The translations under genes and the position numbers were made by a program. Source: a bacterium (lineage in GTDB: Bacteria > Bacteroidota > Ignavibacteria > Kapaibacteriales > Kapaibacteriaceae). Taken from it: DNA of 8,916 nucleotides. The number at the start of each line of letters is the position of its first letter. Within the stretch, counting starts at the first letter, position 1. The stretch lies in assembly GCA_020050895.1 (NCBI GenBank), contig JAGVJW010000201.1, positions 1 to 8,916 on the forward strand, written 5' to 3'. Below, piece after piece: positions 6,498 through 8,916 of this stretch. The notes below the pieces were generated by a model. The model ran no database searches. It saw only the letters and a list, made by a program, of their open reading frames with translations, and was not told where the DNA came from.

Positions 6498-8885
6498 TCA
6501 AACCCACTCACCCATTCCGAAAACAGCTTCCACAACTCGTTCCATTTCCGGCTTACTCCAGAAATTTCCATCGGTACCATATGCGGGCCGGTGTTCCTGA
6601 GCTGTAATTGTTAGGGGGCTAACATCAAGTAGGTTCCATGCATGCTGATCTTCCAGAATGTTCTGAAGGATGAATGCCGATGCACCACCCGGAACATCTT
6701 CGTCGAGTACTACAAGGCGACTCGTTTTTCGTAGCGAAGATGCAATCACCTGTGTTGTGTCGAATGGCAACAACGTCTGAATATCTATCACTTCTGCGCT
6801 GATGCCAATTCTTTGCAATTGTGCTGCTGCGTCCATGGCCACACGGCAACAGGCGCCATAGGTTACGAGCGTGACGTCTCTGCCTACGCTGAGGATTTCC
6901 GGTATACCTGGCGGCACGGTAAACTCACCGGGATTCGAAGGAAGGCGTTCTTTGAGACGATAACCATTGAGAACTTCAATAATGATAGCAGGTTCATCGG
7001 AACGCAATAGCTTGTTGTACATGCCTGCGGCCTGCGTCATGTTACGCGGAACACACACGTGGATGCCCCTTACCAAATTAATGATGCCAGCCATGGGAGA
7101 CCCGCTGTGCCATATGCCTTCCAACCGGTGGCCTCGTGTTCGGATAATTGCCGGTGCCTTCTGTCCGCCCTGTGTTCTCCACTGAACCGTTGCAAGATCG
7201 TCGCTCAATATCTGCAGAGCATACAGCAGATAGTCTATGTACTGAATCTCGGCAATGGGTCGTAGTCCCCTCATGGCCATGCCAATGGCCTGTCCGACGA
7301 TGGTGCATTCGCGGATGCCAACATCGGAGACGCGTAGCTCACCATATAACGCCTGAAGACCGCTGAACCCTTGATTTACGTCGCCCAGTTTTCCCAAGTC
7401 CTCACCAAATGCAATTATCCTCGGATCACGACTAAGATTATTCCTGAAGCAGGCATTCATTACTTCGCTGCCATTAACAAGCGGTGCGTCGGCGGCATAC
7501 ACGATGTTAACATCGTTTATCATCGCAACGTTCTCATCGGACTCACTGGTAAGATGAGACGAGTACAGTTGTGTTATGCCTGCATCGTATTCATTGAGCC
7601 ATTTCTCCAGGAATGAAGTAGCCGTGTTATCTGCTAAGCCGGAGGAGCGAACCAGCATCAGAGCTCGGTGGACAGCACCAAAGACGTCGCGGCGGAACGG
7701 TTCACGAATAGCTTTCAGCTCATCGGCAATCAATGTTAATTCGCGAGCGGTACCTGACTGCGACTGCATCAAAGCGACCTTCGTGATGATACTGGCACCC
7801 TCAGTAACATCGTGAACGATTGGTGACATGTAGGCGTCCCAGGCAGCCTGCTTTAAATCCCGCACCGTTTCAACAGCCTGCGCGTCTATTTCGTCGATTT
7901 TCGCTTCGTCAGCAATGTGATTTTCAATCATCCAGGCTCGCATGCGGACAATTCCATCGAAGTCCTTTTCCCACTGTAGTCGCTCGGGCGTCTTGTAGCG
8001 CTCATGCGACCCCGATGTTGAATGTCCCTGCGGCTGGGTTACTTCGGTGACGTGAATCAGCTGCGGGACATGATGTTTTCTCGCAGTTTCCGCTGCCAAC
8101 GCATACGTTTCTACAAGAGCGGCGTAGTCCCATCCGCGAACAACGTGTAAATCATAACCTTGCTTACTATCGTCATCGCCACCGTTGATGTTTCGTTTGA
8201 ACCCAGCAAGCAAATCGCCAACATTCCCTTTTGTGTGTTGGTATTGGTTGGGGACGCTGATTCCATATCCGTCGTCCCAGATGCTGATTACGGCAGGAGC
8301 TTGTAACACTCCAATTGCATTCACTGTTTCCCAAAACATCCCTTCGGCGGCCGATGCATTTCCAATGGTTCCAAATGCAACTTCGTTGCCGTCGGCAGAG
8401 AAATCGGTGAATTGTTTGAGCTCGGGAATATCGCGGTACAATCTCGAAGCATACGCAAGACCAACAAGCCGTGGCATCTGCGATCCGGTAGGTGATACAT
8501 CTGCCGAGACATTGTACCGGCCGGTTTGCGGCAGCCAATGCCCCCTATCATCAAGCAATCGTGTAGCAAAGTGACCGTTCATTGAACGGCCTGCCGATGC
8601 CGGCTCTGCATCTATATCTGTATGAGCATATAACTGGGCAAAGAATTTCTGCACACCACTTTCGCCTATGGCAAACATGAACGTTTGGTCGCGGTAGTAT
8701 CCGCTGCGCCAGTCGCCACGTTTGTATGCGCGCGCCATGGCAATTTGAGCTATCTCCTTGCCGTCGCCGAAGATCCCAAACTTTGCCTTGCCACTCAGCA
8801 CTTCGCGTCGGCCGAGATACGATGCTTGCCGACTTTCGACGGCAATACGATAATCGTTAAGAATTTCGTCGACGGTGAGATTCAA
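6498..8885 (-). CDS. 2-oxo acid dehydrogenase E1, fused alpha and beta subunits (branched-chain/pyruvate type); 5' end uncertain
   Basis: This is the thiamine diphosphate-dependent E1 of a 2-oxo acid dehydrogenase complex, which decarboxylates the 2-oxo acid and acylates E2 lipoyl. Residues 1 to about 365 are the alpha half. It has SGYYRDQTF (61-69), the diphosphate/Mg region GTIGNASAAEG through WDDGYGISVP (172-212), and the flexible GHSTSGSHERYKT loop (287-299). A linker (about 365-465) leads to the beta half (466-795). There E526 (GIRECTIVG) matches the glutamate that activates thiamine, and H593 (IWHSGSP) matches the active-site histidine region. DEDVPGGASAF marks the C-terminal transketolase domain. 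Single-chain fusions of this kind occur in Bacteroidota. The first Mg-ligand aspartate appears as N176. The listed start is TTG; the frame is open upstream to 8916, so the true start may be outside. Substrate (branched-chain versus pyruvate) is not decided by sequence alone. No E2 or E3 gene is in view. Confidence 0.92.
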   Translation of the reverse strand: MNLTVDEILNDYRIAVESRQASYLGRREVLSGKAKFGIFGDGKEIAQIAMARAYKRGDWRSGYYRDQTFMFAIGESGVQKFFAQLYAHTDIDAEPASAGRSMNGHFATRLLDDRGHWLPQTGRYNVSADVSPTGSQMPRLVGLAYASRLYRDIPELKQFTDFSADGNEVAFGTIGNASAAEGMFWETVNAIGVLQAPAVISIWDDGYGISVPNQYQHTKGNVGDLLAGFKRNINGGDDDSKQGYDLHVVRGWDYAALVETYALAAETARKHHVPQLIHVTEVTQPQGHSTSGSHERYKTPERLQWEKDFDGIVRMRAWMIENHIADEAKIDEIDAQAVETVRDLKQAAWDAYMSPIVHDVTEGASIITKVALMQSQSGTARELTLIADELKAIREPFRRDVFGAVHRALMLVRSSGLADNTATSFLEKWLNEYDAGITQLYSSHLTSESDENVAMINDVNIVYAADAPLVNGSEVMNACFRNNLSRDPRIIAFGEDLGKLGDVNQGFSGLQALYGELRVSDVGIRECTIVGQAIGMAMRGLRPIAEIQYIDYLLYALQILSDDLATVQWRTQGGQKAPAIIRTRGHRLEGIWHSGSPMAGIINLVRGIHVCVPRNMTQAAGMYNKLLRSDEPAIIIEVLNGYRLKERLPSNPGEFTVPPGIPEILSVGRDVTLVTYGACCRVAMDAAAQLQRIGISAEVIDIQTLLPFDTTQVIASSLRKTSRLVVLDEDVPGGASAFILQNILEDQHAWNLLDVSPLTITAQEHRPAYGTDGNFWSKPEMERVVEAVFGMGEWV

Positions 8886-8916
8886 TGCTGTAATAACCTG
8901 TCTAACATTTCCGTTA

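Noticed and set aside
1..8916. CRISPR arrays, insertion sequences, tRNA or rRNA genes, tandem repeats
   Set aside because: I looked on both strands and saw none. Coding density is very high and the only gap above 20 bases between recognised genes is 6388-6497.

Overview
All genes in this window read leftwards (minus strand). Together they form an almost complete cbb3-type (proton-pumping, high-affinity) cytochrome c oxidase locus. In transcription order, right to left, it holds an Rrf2-family Fe-S-type regulator (6387-5929), the copper P-type ATPase CcoI (5932-3536), the small assembly protein CcoS (3539-3366), a fused CcoN-CcoO catalytic and monohaem subunit (3353-1194), CcoQ (1174-974), a monohaem CcoP (971-360), and the first 124 residues of the polyferredoxin CcoG (373 to the left edge). 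Junctions are stop-start overlaps or gaps of 2 to 19 bases, so this looks like one operon that continues past the left edge. A CcoH-like gene might lie there but cannot be seen.

Upstream of the regulator is a 110-base A+T-rich gap (6388-6497) with two inverted repeats. It is the only sizeable non-coding stretch and the likely promoter/operator region. To its right lies a separate gene (6498 to about 8885, frame open to the right edge) for a single-chain, E1 alpha plus E1 beta fused, 2-oxo acid dehydrogenase of the pyruvate/branched-chain type. Its product feeds reducing power into central metabolism and so ultimately to the respiratory chain. No direct regulatory link to the cco genes is visible.

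The organism is probably an aerobic or microaerobic member of the Bacteroidota/Chlorobi superphylum (Bacteroidota, Ignavibacteriota or Kapabacteria-like). This rests on recalled family patterns: the ccoN-ccoO fusion, a short one-haem CcoP, the gene order I-S-NO-Q-P-G, and the fused E1 with its WDDGYGISVP signature. Species cannot be named.

How the parts work together: CcoI supplies copper for the haem-copper centre, and CcoS and CcoG help mature it. CcoNO holds haem b, haem b3-CuB and one haem c. CcoP brings electrons from a soluble or membrane cytochrome c, and CcoQ is a small stabilising helix. The Rrf2 protein, with three clustered cysteines, probably ties expression to an Fe-S, redox or NO signal. 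No mobile element, CRISPR array, tRNA or rRNA is seen. The window is a well-formed respiratory locus with some unusual details; I see no clearly undescribed system.
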